DNA of 60,077 bases from an uncultured Caulobacterales bacterium (GTDB taxonomy: Bacteria > Pseudomonadota > Alphaproteobacteria > Caulobacterales > Maricaulaceae), in assembly GCA_938001915.1 (NCBI GenBank), contig CALLBD010000026.1:1-60077 (forward strand), given 5' to 3'. Below the pieces are notes generated by a model. It searched no databases. It worked only from the letters and a program-made list of their open reading frames with translations, and had not been told where the DNA came from. This document shows positions 1 to 8,709 of this stretch, piece after piece; position 1 is the first letter of the stretch, and each line of letters begins with the position of its first letter. The position numbers were made by a program, and so were the translations under genes.

Positions 1-1524
1 CCAGGCGGATTTGGCGAGGAAGACAGGCGCATCATCCACATCTGTTCCCGTCGTCATAACGTTCTTATCGACAAAGGCTTTCACCAAGGCTTCATCATCC
101 GCAGCAATCCAGCGCGCGGTTTGATAGGCGGGGACTTCGAAGGTCACCTCCAGCCCATATTCCGTTTTAATTCGCTCGCGCATCACATCAATCTGCAGCG
201 AGCCCACCGCGCCGACAATCATGTCCGACCCAAAGTTCGGTTTGAATAACTGTGTTACGCCTTCTTCTGCGAGAGACTCCAGCGCTTTACGCAAATGCTT
301 CGCCTTAAGCGGGTCTTTCAATTGCGCGCGGCGCAGGATTTCTGGCGCGAAGTTTGGAATGCCCGCGAAGACAACTTTGCCAGATTCGGATAGACTATCC
401 CCAACCCGCAAGGCGCCGTGGTTCGGAATGCCAATCACGTCGCCCGCATAGGCGTTTTCGGCCAGTTCCCTGTCTTGGGCGAAGAATAAAATCGGATTAT
501 GCACGGAGATGGTTTTATTCTCGGCCGTCTTGAGTTTCATACCGCGCTTAAACTCGCCCGAACACATACGCAGGAAGGCGACGCGGTCACGATGGTTCAG
601 GTCCATATTCGCTTGGACCTTGAAGACAAAGCCTGCGACCTCTTTGCCGGTGGGCTCCATGCTAACCTCTTTGCCGGCTTTCTTGGCCACTTCCGCTTGC
701 GGTTCAGGGCAAAGCTCGGCCAGCGCATCAATGAGTTGCAAGACGCCAAATTTACGCAGCGCCGAGCCGAAATAAACGGGCGTCATATGGCCTTCGCGAA
801 AGCTCTGTATGTTGAAATCAGGATATTCTTTCGCGAGCTCCTGCTCTTCCATGAACTCATTTAGGAGCTCATCATTATTAAACATGCCGCCAATGGAATT
901 GCCATCGACTTTGGTCAGCACATGCTCTCCGCCATCTTCGGGTTTGACGAAATGCAGGAAATCATCGGTGCGCAAATCGACCACGCCTTTGAAACGGCGG
1001 CCAGAGGCAGCGGGCCATTGCATCGGCACCACATCGAGGGCGAGCTTATCTTGAATCTCTTGGATGATATCGAATGTGTCGCGGCCTTCGCGGTCAAGCT
1101 TGTTGACGAAGGTAATAATCGGGATATCCCGCAGACGGCAGACCTCGAAAAGCTTTAGCGTTTGCGGCTCAATACCTTTGGCCACATCGAGCACCATAAC
1201 CGCGCAATCGGCGGCGGTGAGGGTGCGATATGTATCTTCCGAGAAATCCTCATGGCCCGGCGTATCGAGCAGGTTGAAGATGAGATCTTTATGCTCAAAG
1301 GTCATGACAGATGACGACACCGAAATCCCGCGCTCTTGCTCAATCTTCATCCAATCCGATTGGGTGCGGCGCGCTTCGCCTCGCGCAGCAACCTTACCCG
1401 CTTGATGGATGGCCCCTGCGGCCAGCAGCATATTTTCGGTCAACGTCGTCTTACCCGCATCAGGGTGAGAAATAATCGCAAAAACACGGCGGCGCTTTGG
1501 CTCGGTTTGAAGGGCATTTGACAT
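1..1524 (-). CDS. prfC: Peptide chain release factor 3 (3' end outside window)
   Basis: RF3 is a ribosome-bound translational GTPase that removes RF1/RF2 after termination. The minus-strand reading frame starts at the ATG at 1524 and stays open to base 1, giving 508 codons; the family is usually about 525-530 residues, so only the last few are missing. Seen: P-loop HPDAGKTT at residues 20-27, an ERGISVSSS switch I region near 64-72, DTPGH at 87-91 and an NKLDRE base-recognition motif, followed by the beta-barrel domain. These separate RF3 from EF-G, EF-Tu and LepA. It is transcribed out of the window, away from the repeat-bearing gap to its right. Confidence 0.95.
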   Translation of the reverse strand, partial: MSNALQTEPKRRRVFAIISHPDAGKTTLTENMLLAAGAIHQAGKVAARGEARRTQSDWMKIEQERGISVSSSVMTFEHKDLIFNLLDTPGHEDFSEDTYRTLTAADCAVMVLDVAKGIEPQTLKLFEVCRLRDIPIITFVNKLDREGRDTFDIIQEIQDKLALDVVPMQWPAASGRRFKGVVDLRTDDFLHFVKPEDGGEHVLTKVDGNSIGGMFNNDELLNEFMEEQELAKEYPDFNIQSFREGHMTPVYFGSALRKFGVLQLIDALAELCPEPQAEVAKKAGKEVSMEPTGKEVAGFVFKVQANMDLNHRDRVAFLRMCSGEFKRGMKLKTAENKTISVHNPILFFAQDRELAENAYAGDVIGIPNHGALRVGDSLSESGKVVFAGIPNFAPEILRRAQLKDPLKAKHLRKALESLAEEGVTQLFKPNFGSDMIVGAVGSLQIDVMRERIKTEYGLEVTFEVPAYQTARWIAADDEALVKAFVDKNVMTTGTDVDDAPVFLAKSAW

Positions 1525-1641
1525 GGGGGCGGAGATAGGCGGCGGAAGGGGCGGGGGCAAGAGATAAGGTGAGGGAGACTGAGGCAGGGGGTTAGGCTTG
1601 CAGCTCGTCGAGGATGCTGCCGAAACATGGTCTTCGGGAAG

Positions 1642-1996
1642 TTAGGACTGCCCGCGTGGTAGGCCCCGCGATGGAGACCAAAATAGAGTTTTGTTTTACG
1701 CAGGAACCAAAGCGGATTGAGCCAAAAGCCCATTCCGCCCCCGCATTTCGCTTGCGCGAATTGCTAGGCCACGCGGCGACGGTTTTTGATGCAACGGTTG
1801 GGGGTCCCACAGTTAATCCGTTCCGGTCATGAACTCAAAAATCTTGTAAAGATTTTCGAGAGCCCCGGCTAACGCCTAGTGGTCAACTCTCGCCGCAAAA
1901 GCCCCGGCACAGTCCGCGCTCTCACACGCAGATGCTCAGACCCATCGTCCTCCAGACGGCAAGCGAGGCCTCACCTGTCCTATGTCTGAAAGAACA
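1642..1996 (+). repeat. Dispersed intergenic repeat, copy A
   Basis: This is most of a roughly 710-base gap (1525-2237) with no convincing gene. Its left end (TTAGGACTGCCCGC, then CGATGGA) matches the left ends of copies B, C and D. The internal GTTTTGTTTTACGC block and the block at 1896-1996 (AGCCCCGGCACAGTCC, then GCAGATGCTCAGACCCATCG) match copy B at 57163-57262 almost base for base. Short reading frames through it have no family resemblance and are best treated as chance. The remainder of the gap, 1997-2237, is AT-rich; only a short AAAGACATT stretch near 2138 resembles sequence after copy B. Confidence 0.75.
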
Positions 1997-2237
1997 CGCC
2001 TAGTGTGACACAGCTTTTGAAAGCGTGGAGTATGTTTCTGCATTTGAGGGACGCAAAAAGCTAACCCATTGAACGTATTTGGATTATCTCGGGAAAGATA
2101 TTGAAAGTTTGATGGATAGGGGTTTTGAGGGCATTGAAAGACATTAAGTGAGCGGCTTAAACCGCCGAAAAACGGCCGCTCGTTTATGACGTCAAATTCC
2201 CCAAATTAGAGTCGAAAAATGCAAACTAAAAATACCT

Positions 2238-2867
2238 TTATAAGTTAGCAATAGCCAAAGTAAGATTGCTTTTAGCTTGTGTTTCTAGTTGATCAAAAAA
2301 GTATGCTGTATGGTATAAACGCGGTCGTGACATAAAGGATTTTAAAATCTCTTTTCGTTTCTTTCGAAATATAAATAATGGGACTCGCTTATATTCTTTC
2401 CGTACGTTCTTCTCGAACTCAGCGTAAATGTGCTTCTGAGCACCCAAAATGCTCAAATCAATATCAAGCATTAACTTGCCATCACCCGTCTGGGGGGCGG
2501 CATGGTCTTTAGTGAGGGTAATAAGCTGACTAATACGTTCAATAATTTTCGGCTCTATAGAGTTTCGGGACAAAAATGACTTTGCCAACTCAGCACTGTC
2601 CTCTTCATTCGTTGATGAAAAAGGTTTGTAAATCACATCATGGAACCAAAGTGCAAACTCGATTTCATGTAGATAAGTGGCTTGCTGTGAAACGGCGTCT
2701 AAATGTTTAAAACAGGCATTTATGTGCTCGAGGGTATGATAAGCGCGATGTTTTTCTGAATAGGCCGCTAGGAGACTGTCATAAGTCTCGTCGTTCTCAG
2801 AAAGACCAAAAGCTGTCATAAGCTGATGCCAGCCCTCACGATTAACTCTTAAGCTTTGGGGCATCAT
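2238..2867 (-). CDS. HD-superfamily metal-dependent phosphohydrolase
   Basis: A 209-residue protein resembling the predicted HD phosphohydrolases of the COG4339 type, usually about 200 residues. Seen: an early histidine cluster (RAYHTLEHI, near residues 41-49), a WFHD motif near 74-77 supplying the HD pair, and a later DID near 135, which fit a metal site in an all-helical fold. Substrate is unknown. The start overlaps the end of the upstream gene by 26 bases, so the two are probably co-transcribed and translationally coupled. Both are clearly more AT-rich than their neighbours, which suggests recent acquisition. ATG is used at 2867; a second ATG follows immediately. Confidence 0.7.
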   Translation of the reverse strand: MMPQSLRVNREGWHQLMTAFGLSENDETYDSLLAAYSEKHRAYHTLEHINACFKHLDAVSQQATYLHEIEFALWFHDVIYKPFSSTNEEDSAELAKSFLSRNSIEPKIIERISQLITLTKDHAAPQTGDGKLMLDIDLSILGAQKHIYAEFEKNVRKEYKRVPLFIFRKKRKEILKSFMSRPRLYHTAYFFDQLETQAKSNLTLAIANL

Positions 2868-3231
2868 CTTTCCTTATTCCGAAGGCCTGCAATAGGTTTT
2901 TCATCGCTAGAACGCTATAAAGCCAAGCCTTACGCCATCTATTGCCAAGTAAAACTATATGTACATGCCATCCTTTTTCCCTTCGAGCGCTATACCCACT
3001 GTAGAGTACAGAAAATGCCTCCCGATCACCAAGTTTTTGGAATGCAATCTTCTGTGCATGTTGCATACCTAAGGTAAGCATCTCCGTGACATCTATATCA
3101 GAAGGCTCTCCAAGAGTTCTAGGAAAGCATAGTAAGTAATAGTTAGGGATTAGATCGTTTCTTATGCCCAGAAGCTTGCACTCAGCGCCTGACTTCAAAG
3201 TAAACGTATCGACGATATGATTTTTGGTCAT
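2842..3231 (-). CDS. Uncharacterised small protein with HVH motif
   Basis: A 129-residue protein I do not recognise with confidence. Seen: a central GWHVHIVLLG segment near residues 88-97 that recalls the HxH of HIT-like hydrolases, but the full HxHxH signature is absent, so no function is assigned. There is no signal peptide or obvious membrane segment. It is first in a two-gene unit with the HD hydrolase (26-base overlap) and shares its AT-rich composition. The ATG at 3231 is the only sensible start. Confidence 0.6.
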   Translation of the reverse strand: MTKNHIVDTFTLKSGAECKLLGIRNDLIPNYYLLCFPRTLGEPSDIDVTEMLTLGMQHAQKIAFQKLGDREAFSVLYSGYSARREKGWHVHIVLLGNRWRKAWLYSVLAMKNLLQAFGIRKDDAPKLKS

Positions 3232-3384
3232 GACGTAACAATAAGCAAAATTGGAAAATATAGAAGTTATCTTTTCGCATACCTAACGCCCTAAATTGCC
3301 GCCGTAGCCGAGCAGCTTAAAATCGCCCAAAATAAGACGCTGCGCGAGGGTCAACTTTGCAAATTTTTCGGCCCCTCACTCAAA

Positions 3385-3467
3385 CCCCAAACCCTATTCC
3401 TTTTTAAAGGCCCGCCGAACACTCTCCTTTGACTGCGGGGGCAGGGTGAACATCATACCGGATTGGG
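3385..3467 (-). pseudogene. Relic of the 3' end of the MBL hydrolase gene
   Basis: About 80 bases here align with the 3' end and trailer of the metallo-beta-lactamase gene at 4388-5416 (compare 4340-4425), same orientation, roughly three-quarters identical by eye. The relic reads SGMMFTLPPQSKESVRRA where the intact gene reads DGMIFSLLPQ, stop, EEIVRRA; the stop has become a serine codon. Homology ends abruptly near 3467. The rest of the gap between 3232 and 3531 shows no gene. An intact DUF4336-like gene lies between relic and parent. Confidence 0.7.
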
Positions 3468-3531
3468 GTGGGGGCGGTAGGCATGCTCCGATAAGGTCCG
3501 CTCTATCTTACACACGGAAACTACCTAATCG

Positions 3532-4239
3532 TCATTTCACAAACTTCTCCCACGCCTCCGCAAATATAGCGCTGGCGTCGGCGCTTTCGATAAGCCTTCC
3601 ATGAGACATGATAATGCGGGTTATCGGCCAGCCCTTTATCGTATCAATCATAGACCGTATCGAGGATTTATCTTTCACCGAAAATCTATGGTAAAAGGCA
3701 ACATTCGGGCGGCCATAATTTCCAATCATCCAGAAGAATAATTTCTCCGCAGCATATTGCTCGGATTGATAATTATATAGCATATCGGCTGTAACTAACG
3801 TTCCGCTAGCTTCGTGGAAAACTAGGGTTTCTTGAATACGGTGACCCGTGACTGTGAAGGTCTTGAGGCGGCTATCGGTTCCGAACGAGACTCCCGGCGT
3901 GAGTATTCGCGCCCCGTCCACCGGGCCGATTTTTTCTAATAGGCCTTCGGCGACCCAACAATTAGCGTCAGGGAATATCGCAATACAGTCCCTTAAATAC
4001 ATATGATGCATCTGGTTTGGCGCGACGATATCTGAAACTGTGCCTAACGCCCGAATTGAGGCGACGTGTTCAGCGCTAAGCGCAACGGGGGAGTAAAGTA
4101 GAAGCCCAGATTGCGTTTCAAGGATAGTCATGCGTAGGCTACCACGACATCCGAGAGACACAAAATATGACTCCAAGCACCATACGCCTTCGTCAATTTT
4201 TTTGATTTTTTTGGTTTTTATAATTTTTTTTGGCGACAT
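3532..4239 (-). CDS. DUF4336-like protein (metallo-beta-lactamase-like fold)
   Basis: Predicted 235-residue protein resembling the DUF4336 family, whose members look like metallo-beta-lactamase-fold proteins lacking the full zinc motif. Seen: a GVWCLES start of the fold, LLLYSPVAL, a histidine pair in APNQMHHMYLRD, and a C-terminal IIMSHGRLIE that fits the last metal-ligand strand. No HxHxDH is present, so hydrolase activity is uncertain. The frame is open 47 codons further upstream to near the previous gene's end, but the ATG at 4239 precedes a lysine-rich N-terminus (MSPKKIIK) and gives the expected domain length. It sits between the MBL gene and a relic copy of that gene's 3' end. Confidence 0.7.
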   Translation of the reverse strand: MSPKKIIKTKKIKKIDEGVWCLESYFVSLGCRGSLRMTILETQSGLLLYSPVALSAEHVASIRALGTVSDIVAPNQMHHMYLRDCIAIFPDANCWVAEGLLEKIGPVDGARILTPGVSFGTDSRLKTFTVTGHRIQETLVFHEASGTLVTADMLYNYQSEQYAAEKLFFWMIGNYGRPNVAFYHRFSVKDKSSIRSMIDTIKGWPITRIIMSHGRLIESADASAIFAEAWEKFVK

Positions 4240-4387
4240 TCTGGCAGCCTTTAATCTTGCGGGCCTATCTGCGCGAGTATTTATCCTATTGGCAAGGCAT
4301 TTCACAAAAAACGCCGATGTCCAGTTTTGCGCAAACTCAACGCAAACAACAGCAAACCTATTCCAACGCCCGCCGAACAATCTCCTC

Positions 4388-5416
4388 TTACTGTGGCAGC
4401 AGAGAAAAGATCATGCCGTCTTGGCCAACAATGATGTCTCCTGAAAACTTATCTGCCGCGCCTTTGGTGAAGCGGGCATTTAGATAGGGGGTTGGCAGAG
4501 CGGGGACAATATGGGTGTAGACTAAGAGTTTCGCCTCTGCGTCTTGCGCGACCTGCGCGGCCTGAACGGGGGTGATGTGGTAGTCGGGAATATCAGCCAT
4601 GATTTTCGCGATACGGGGATTTCCCGCCTCTCTCGCGGCGCTTTCAATCACGCCAACCATGTCGGGGTTGAGGGCTTCGGAGATGAGGATATCTGCGCCT
4701 TTGGCTTGGCGAGCAAGGTCATCAGAATAGGCCGCGTCGCCCGTAATGACGACGGAGCGGCCCTTATAGGCGAACCGATAGCCAATTGCAGGCGAGACGG
4801 GGTCATGATCTACCGCAAAGGCTGTGACGGTTACGCCTGCATCGTCCATCACCATGCCCGTTTCAAACACTATTGGCGTTCCGCCAAACCCGCTGGGCGG
4901 CACGACATCTGCGCCGTGATGGGCGATACGGTAGTCTCTGTCTTGGGCGTAGGCCGCGTTTAATCCCGTAACGACCTGCGCGACGCCGCTGGGGCCATGA
5001 ATAGGCAGCGGGGCGTCATAGCCGCCGCCCGCCCAGCGTTGCAGCATTAATTCGCCCAAACCGTCAATGTGATCGGAATGAAAATGCGTGAGGAAAACGC
5101 GTTCCGTAGCGGCGGCGGGCAGGCCTATCTCGCCCATTTTGCGCACGGCACCGCCCCCGCTGTCGATGATAAAGAGGCGCTTGCCCGCGATAACCGCCGT
5201 GCTGGGGCCTGCCCGCGAGGGATCGGCCAGCGGCGAGCCGGTACCAATGAGGATGACATGGAGGCCGTCGGGTAAATCGGCGAGCACATTATTTCCGAAA
5301 TTTGTCGCAACTGCCTTGCCGAAAAGACGCTCTCCGATTTGGACTTTGAAGATTTGGCTGGCGGCAAATAATAGCGCTAAGATTACGGCGAGGCCGAGAC
5401 CTAGTTTTTTTACCAT
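4388..5416 (-). CDS. Membrane-anchored metallo-beta-lactamase-fold hydrolase (RNase Z-like)
   Basis: A 342-residue protein with an N-terminal hydrophobic anchor (about residues 5-24) followed by a metallo-beta-lactamase domain. Seen: LIGTGSP, HFHSDHIDG (the HxHxDH zinc motif), VITGDAA with the bridging aspartate, and a late histidine in VYTHIVP. The layout resembles RNase Z/arylsulfatase-like MBL proteins, but the export anchor argues for an envelope role rather than tRNA processing. ATG at 5416 is chosen over a TTG two codons upstream because GGGGAG lies at a good distance from the ATG. A diverged duplicate of the 3' end lies downstream at 3385-3467. Confidence 0.85.
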   Translation of the reverse strand: MVKKLGLGLAVILALLFAASQIFKVQIGERLFGKAVATNFGNNVLADLPDGLHVILIGTGSPLADPSRAGPSTAVIAGKRLFIIDSGGGAVRKMGEIGLPAAATERVFLTHFHSDHIDGLGELMLQRWAGGGYDAPLPIHGPSGVAQVVTGLNAAYAQDRDYRIAHHGADVVPPSGFGGTPIVFETGMVMDDAGVTVTAFAVDHDPVSPAIGYRFAYKGRSVVITGDAAYSDDLARQAKGADILISEALNPDMVGVIESAAREAGNPRIAKIMADIPDYHITPVQAAQVAQDAEAKLLVYTHIVPALPTPYLNARFTKGAADKFSGDIIVGQDGMIFSLLPQ

Positions 5417-5545
5417 GTCCAATCTCCCCTTGGTCTTTAGTCTGCTGGCAAAGGGTAGGGCGAGGAGTGGGATTGTTCAAGGGCTGAGGCAAACGCTCAG
5501 TCTTTGCTCTTTACAGCCTCACCCCATCTTGCGACGCTGAGGGCT

Positions 5546-6844
5546 ATGACTGCCCTCACGCCGACTCAGCTTACTTCCGCAAAACGGGCGGCCCGTGCCC
5601 TCAGTAAGGCGGCGGGCGGAATGCGGGTTTTGTCGTCTTTGAACTGGGATGCCTCATTGCGTGGCGCGTTTCTGACGCGCGGGGTCTTGCCAAAGCCAGC
5701 TTACCCTGCCGTCGACACTACGGCAGCGCGTGAGGCGATTGCGGCGGCGCGAAAGGCCATTGACGGCGAGCACGTCGTCATGCGCTGGCTCGCACGGACA
5801 AGCGATGACTTGGAGACCACGGCGAATTTGATGGATGCGCGCGGCACGCCAGAATTTTACACGCATTCCGCCGCGCTTTATGGCTGTCCGACGAAGCTGA
5901 TGCTGGACGGGGAAACCAAAGTCTTAAATCTCGCGCGCCATATGGATGCGACCTTGGAAGGGATGGATTTTGACCAGCTTGTCGTCGAAGGCTTTGAGGA
6001 AGAGCTGGACGCGGCGCAATTCGCCTCAGCCCTGGTGAAAAAACTTGCGCCTTATTTCGGGGACGACGCGCCCAATGTGATTGTCTCTGAGGATGTTTCG
6101 GCCAAAGCGGCAGCCTCGTCCAAACGCATACGCGTGCGCGCCGATGCGCATTTCTCGGGCCAGGATGTTGATCAGCTTTTGCACCATGAAGCGCTGGTGC
6201 ATTCTGCGACGGGACTGAACGGGCGGCTACAATCGGATTTCCCAATCCTACGTCACGGTCACCCAGGTACGACAGAAATCCAAGAGGGGCTGGCGGTCTT
6301 TGCGGAGGTTATCACGGGCAATATGGACCCGCGCCGTTTCCGTCGTCTCTCTGGCCGCGTTATCGGAATTCAAATGGCCATTGATGGTGCAGATTTTAAA
6401 GACGTCTTTGACTTTTTCGAGGCGCGCGAAGTGGGGCGCGAGCAAGCCTATGAAAACACCCGCCGTATTTTCCGCGGCGGAGTCATGAGCGGCGGCGCGC
6501 CCTTCACCAAAGATATGGTTTATCTCAACGGATTATTGCGCGTACATAATTTCATTCGAACGGCGGTGAAGCTGCGGCGGGCCGATTTAATTCGGGTATT
6601 ATTTGTCGGGAAATTAGACTTAGAAGACATTCCCGCGCTGTCTTATCTCGCGAAAGGCAAAAGGATAGAGCCGCCAAAATTCATGCCGCCATGGGCGAGC
6701 GATTTGCGCTTCCTCGTGAGCTACATGGCTTATTCCGCTTTCCTCAATCAAGTCAAAATGCCGGGTTTTCAGGCCTATTATGAAAAGGCCTTAGGTGAGG
6801 TTCCAGATGTCTGGGGATTTGCGGATGGCGACCCGACGACATAA
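5546..6844 (+). CDS. QEGLA-motif protein (DUF1704 / tyrosine carboxypeptidase-like)
   Basis: A 432-residue protein of the family annotated as flavohemoglobin expression-modulating QEGLA motif proteins (DUF1704). Seen: HEALVH near residues 214-219, an HExxxH metal-binding motif, and QEGLAVFAE beginning near 246, whose glutamate is the expected third ligand. These match the metallopeptidase fold shared with eukaryotic tubulin carboxypeptidases; the bacterial substrate is not known. Starting at ATG 5546 removes a 14-residue extension with no family resemblance. It is divergent from the MBL gene and convergent with the next. Confidence 0.85.
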   Translation: MTALTPTQLTSAKRAARALSKAAGGMRVLSSLNWDASLRGAFLTRGVLPKPAYPAVDTTAAREAIAAARKAIDGEHVVMRWLARTSDDLETTANLMDARGTPEFYTHSAALYGCPTKLMLDGETKVLNLARHMDATLEGMDFDQLVVEGFEEELDAAQFASALVKKLAPYFGDDAPNVIVSEDVSAKAAASSKRIRVRADAHFSGQDVDQLLHHEALVHSATGLNGRLQSDFPILRHGHPGTTEIQEGLAVFAEVITGNMDPRRFRRLSGRVIGIQMAIDGADFKDVFDFFEAREVGREQAYENTRRIFRGGVMSGGAPFTKDMVYLNGLLRVHNFIRTAVKLRRADLIRVLFVGKLDLEDIPALSYLAKGKRIEPPKFMPPWASDLRFLVSYMAYSAFLNQVKMPGFQAYYEKALGEVPDVWGFADGDPTT

Positions 6845-6855
6845 CCCCGTATGAT

Positions 6856-7182
6856 TTAGTCTGATTTCTCAACCGCGCCAACACGCGCTAGAACGGTGCT
6901 TGGAATATCATAAAATTCAATAACATAGTCGTGATTATCTAAACCGACTATTTCTCTTTGAATGAAGAAATTATGGACCGCATCGGCGGCTAATTGCGTG
7001 CGGCGCGGGTCGCGATTGCTCTTGGCGTATTCCTCCAAAGCGCGTTCCATTTTCTTCGCGGCTAAGCCCAGCGCAAAGGCCTGTTCCCCCATCATTTCCG
7101 CTTCCAAAACCTCAGCGCCCGTAGGCCGCTTCGCGCCGCCTGACGGATGATTGCTCAGGGATTTGGGTGGGCGGATGGTCAT
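6856..7182 (-). CDS. Conserved-looking hypothetical protein
   Basis: A 108-residue protein I cannot assign. Seen: a basic, proline-rich N-terminus (TIRPPKSL), a long amphipathic helix with EAEMMGEQAFALG and KKMERALEEYAK, and a C-terminal strand-rich part (DYVIEFYDIPSTV). Composition matches the surrounding core genes. It lies 10 bases downstream of the MoxR-type ATPase on the same strand and is probably co-transcribed with it, so it may assist that ATPase; this is only inference from position. Confidence 0.65.
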   Translation of the reverse strand: MTIRPPKSLSNHPSGGAKRPTGAEVLEAEMMGEQAFALGLAAKKMERALEEYAKSNRDPRRTQLAADAVHNFFIQREIVGLDNHDYVIEFYDIPSTVLARVGAVEKSD

Positions 7183-7192
7183 GTTGCTCGGG

Positions 7193-8038
7193 CTAACTCT
7201 CCCGGCGCGTCAAAAACGCTAACCGTTCAAACAAATGCACGTCTTGCTCGTTCTTCAGCAGCGCGCCGTGCAGCGGCGGTATCATCTTTTTCGGGTCGGC
7301 TTCTTTAATCGTCTCGGGGTCAATATCTTCCACGAGCAGAAGCTTGAGCCAATCGAGGAGTTCTGAGGTGCTCGGCTTTTTCTTCAGGCCCGGCATAGCG
7401 CGGACTTCAAAGAAACGCTTGAGCGCCGCAGAGAGGAGACGCTGCTTCAAATCGGGGAAGTGAACTTTGACGATATCCGCCATCGTCTCTTCATCGGGAA
7501 ATTGGATGTAATGGAAGAAACAACGGCGCAGAAATGCGTCGGGCAAGTCTTTCTCATTATTCGATGTGATAATAATAATCGGGCGCTGTTTGGCTGAAAT
7601 GGTCTCGCTCGTTTCATAGACAGAGAAACTCATCTTATCGAGCTCATGCAGGAGGTCATTTGGAAATTCGATATCGGCTTTATCAATTTCATCAATCAAC
7701 AAGATAGGCCGCACATCAGACTCGAAGGCTTCCCAGACTTTGCCTTTGTTGATGTAGTTTTTAATGTCATGAACGCGGTCATCACCAAGTTGCGAATCCC
7801 GCAGACGCGCCACGGCATCATATTCATACAGGCCTTGCTGCGCCTTGGTTGTCGATTTGACATTCCATTCAATGAGCGGCGCGCCGAGGCCTTTGGCGAT
7901 TTCATGGGCCAGAACGGTTTTCCCCGTACCCGGCTCGCCTTTAATGAGCAGCGGGCGCTCCAATGTAATCGCGGCATTCACCGCCATTTTCAGATCATTG
8001 GTTGCGACATAATTGTCTGTGCCTTCAAATTTGGCCAT
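7193..8038 (-). CDS. MoxR-family AAA+ ATPase
   Basis: A 281-residue AAA+ ATPase of the MoxR type, which typically act as chaperones for metal or cofactor insertion or for VWA-domain partners. Seen: Walker A GEPGTGKT near residues 35-42, Walker B ILLIDEIDKAD near 108-118, sensor 1 TSNNEKDLPDAFLRRC, and a C-terminal helical lid. ATG at 8038 is chosen because AAGGAT lies just upstream and the protein begins at the family's usual place; the frame extends 34 codons further without family resemblance. No VWA gene is visible nearby; only the 108-residue unknown follows. Confidence 0.88.
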   Translation of the reverse strand: MAKFEGTDNYVATNDLKMAVNAAITLERPLLIKGEPGTGKTVLAHEIAKGLGAPLIEWNVKSTTKAQQGLYEYDAVARLRDSQLGDDRVHDIKNYINKGKVWEAFESDVRPILLIDEIDKADIEFPNDLLHELDKMSFSVYETSETISAKQRPIIIITSNNEKDLPDAFLRRCFFHYIQFPDEETMADIVKVHFPDLKQRLLSAALKRFFEVRAMPGLKKKPSTSELLDWLKLLLVEDIDPETIKEADPKKMIPPLHGALLKNEQDVHLFERLAFLTRRES

Positions 8039-8249
8039 TATTTTATCCTTGGTGTGTTTCCGCCTTTTTATGCGATGCAGCGCAGAGGGCAAGGCATAGC
8101 CGCCAAACAGATTTAAGTGAGCGCCCGCCGCATCTGTCATCGTGACTTGTGAGACTCATTTGCCTTCGGTATCACGCGCCAAAACCGCGTGTACGTCAGG
8201 CAAGCACACGGCTGTGTGGACGCCAGACGCGTTTATGTATGGGGATATT

Positions 8250-8681
8250 ATGACTAAGAAAGCTAAGAAGCCCGTCAAATTGCCTAAGGGCTATGTGCCC
8301 TCAGAAGACGAAAAATTCATGAATGCGAAACAGCAGGAATATTTCCGTCAAAAGCTCCTCGCATGGAAAGCTGAAATTGCGGAAGAAACCCGCAATACGG
8401 TCGAATATTTAAAAGGTGAAAGCGTCTCTCACCCTGATCCTGCAGATACGGCTGCGGCGAATGCAGACCGCCGTATGGAATTGCGCACGAAAGACCGCTT
8501 GCGCAAGCTCACCAACCAAATCGACAAAGCGCTGATGCGCCTTGAGAATGGGACATATGGGTATTGCGAGGAAACGGGCGATCCCATCCGCCTCAAGCGG
8601 CTAGACGCGCGCCCCATCGCCAAAAAATCCTTGGAAGCCCAAGAAATGCATGAGCGCAGCGAGCGTTTAAGCGCGGGGTAG
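8250..8681 (+). CDS. dksA: RNA polymerase-binding transcription factor DksA
   Basis: A 143-residue DksA. With ppGpp it binds the secondary channel of RNA polymerase and tunes stringent and growth-rate control. Seen: a lysine-rich start, the coiled coil with DPADTAAANADR at its tip (the DxxDxA signature), then GYCEETGDPI and RLKRLDARPIAKKSLEAQE. Of the four zinc cysteines of the E. coli protein only the first remains, as in other alphaproteobacterial DksA proteins. ATG at 8250 gives the family start; the open frame upstream is not family-like. It is divergent from the MoxR gene. Confidence 0.92.
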   Translation: MTKKAKKPVKLPKGYVPSEDEKFMNAKQQEYFRQKLLAWKAEIAEETRNTVEYLKGESVSHPDPADTAAANADRRMELRTKDRLRKLTNQIDKALMRLENGTYGYCEETGDPIRLKRLDARPIAKKSLEAQEMHERSERLSAG

Positions 8682-8709
8682 GGCTTTTTTTTATTTGGGG
8701 AAATGTCAC

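Noticed and set aside
1614-1832. 72-codon ORF in the gap after prfC
   Set aside because: Lies in repeat copy A, has no ribosome binding site and no family resemblance.
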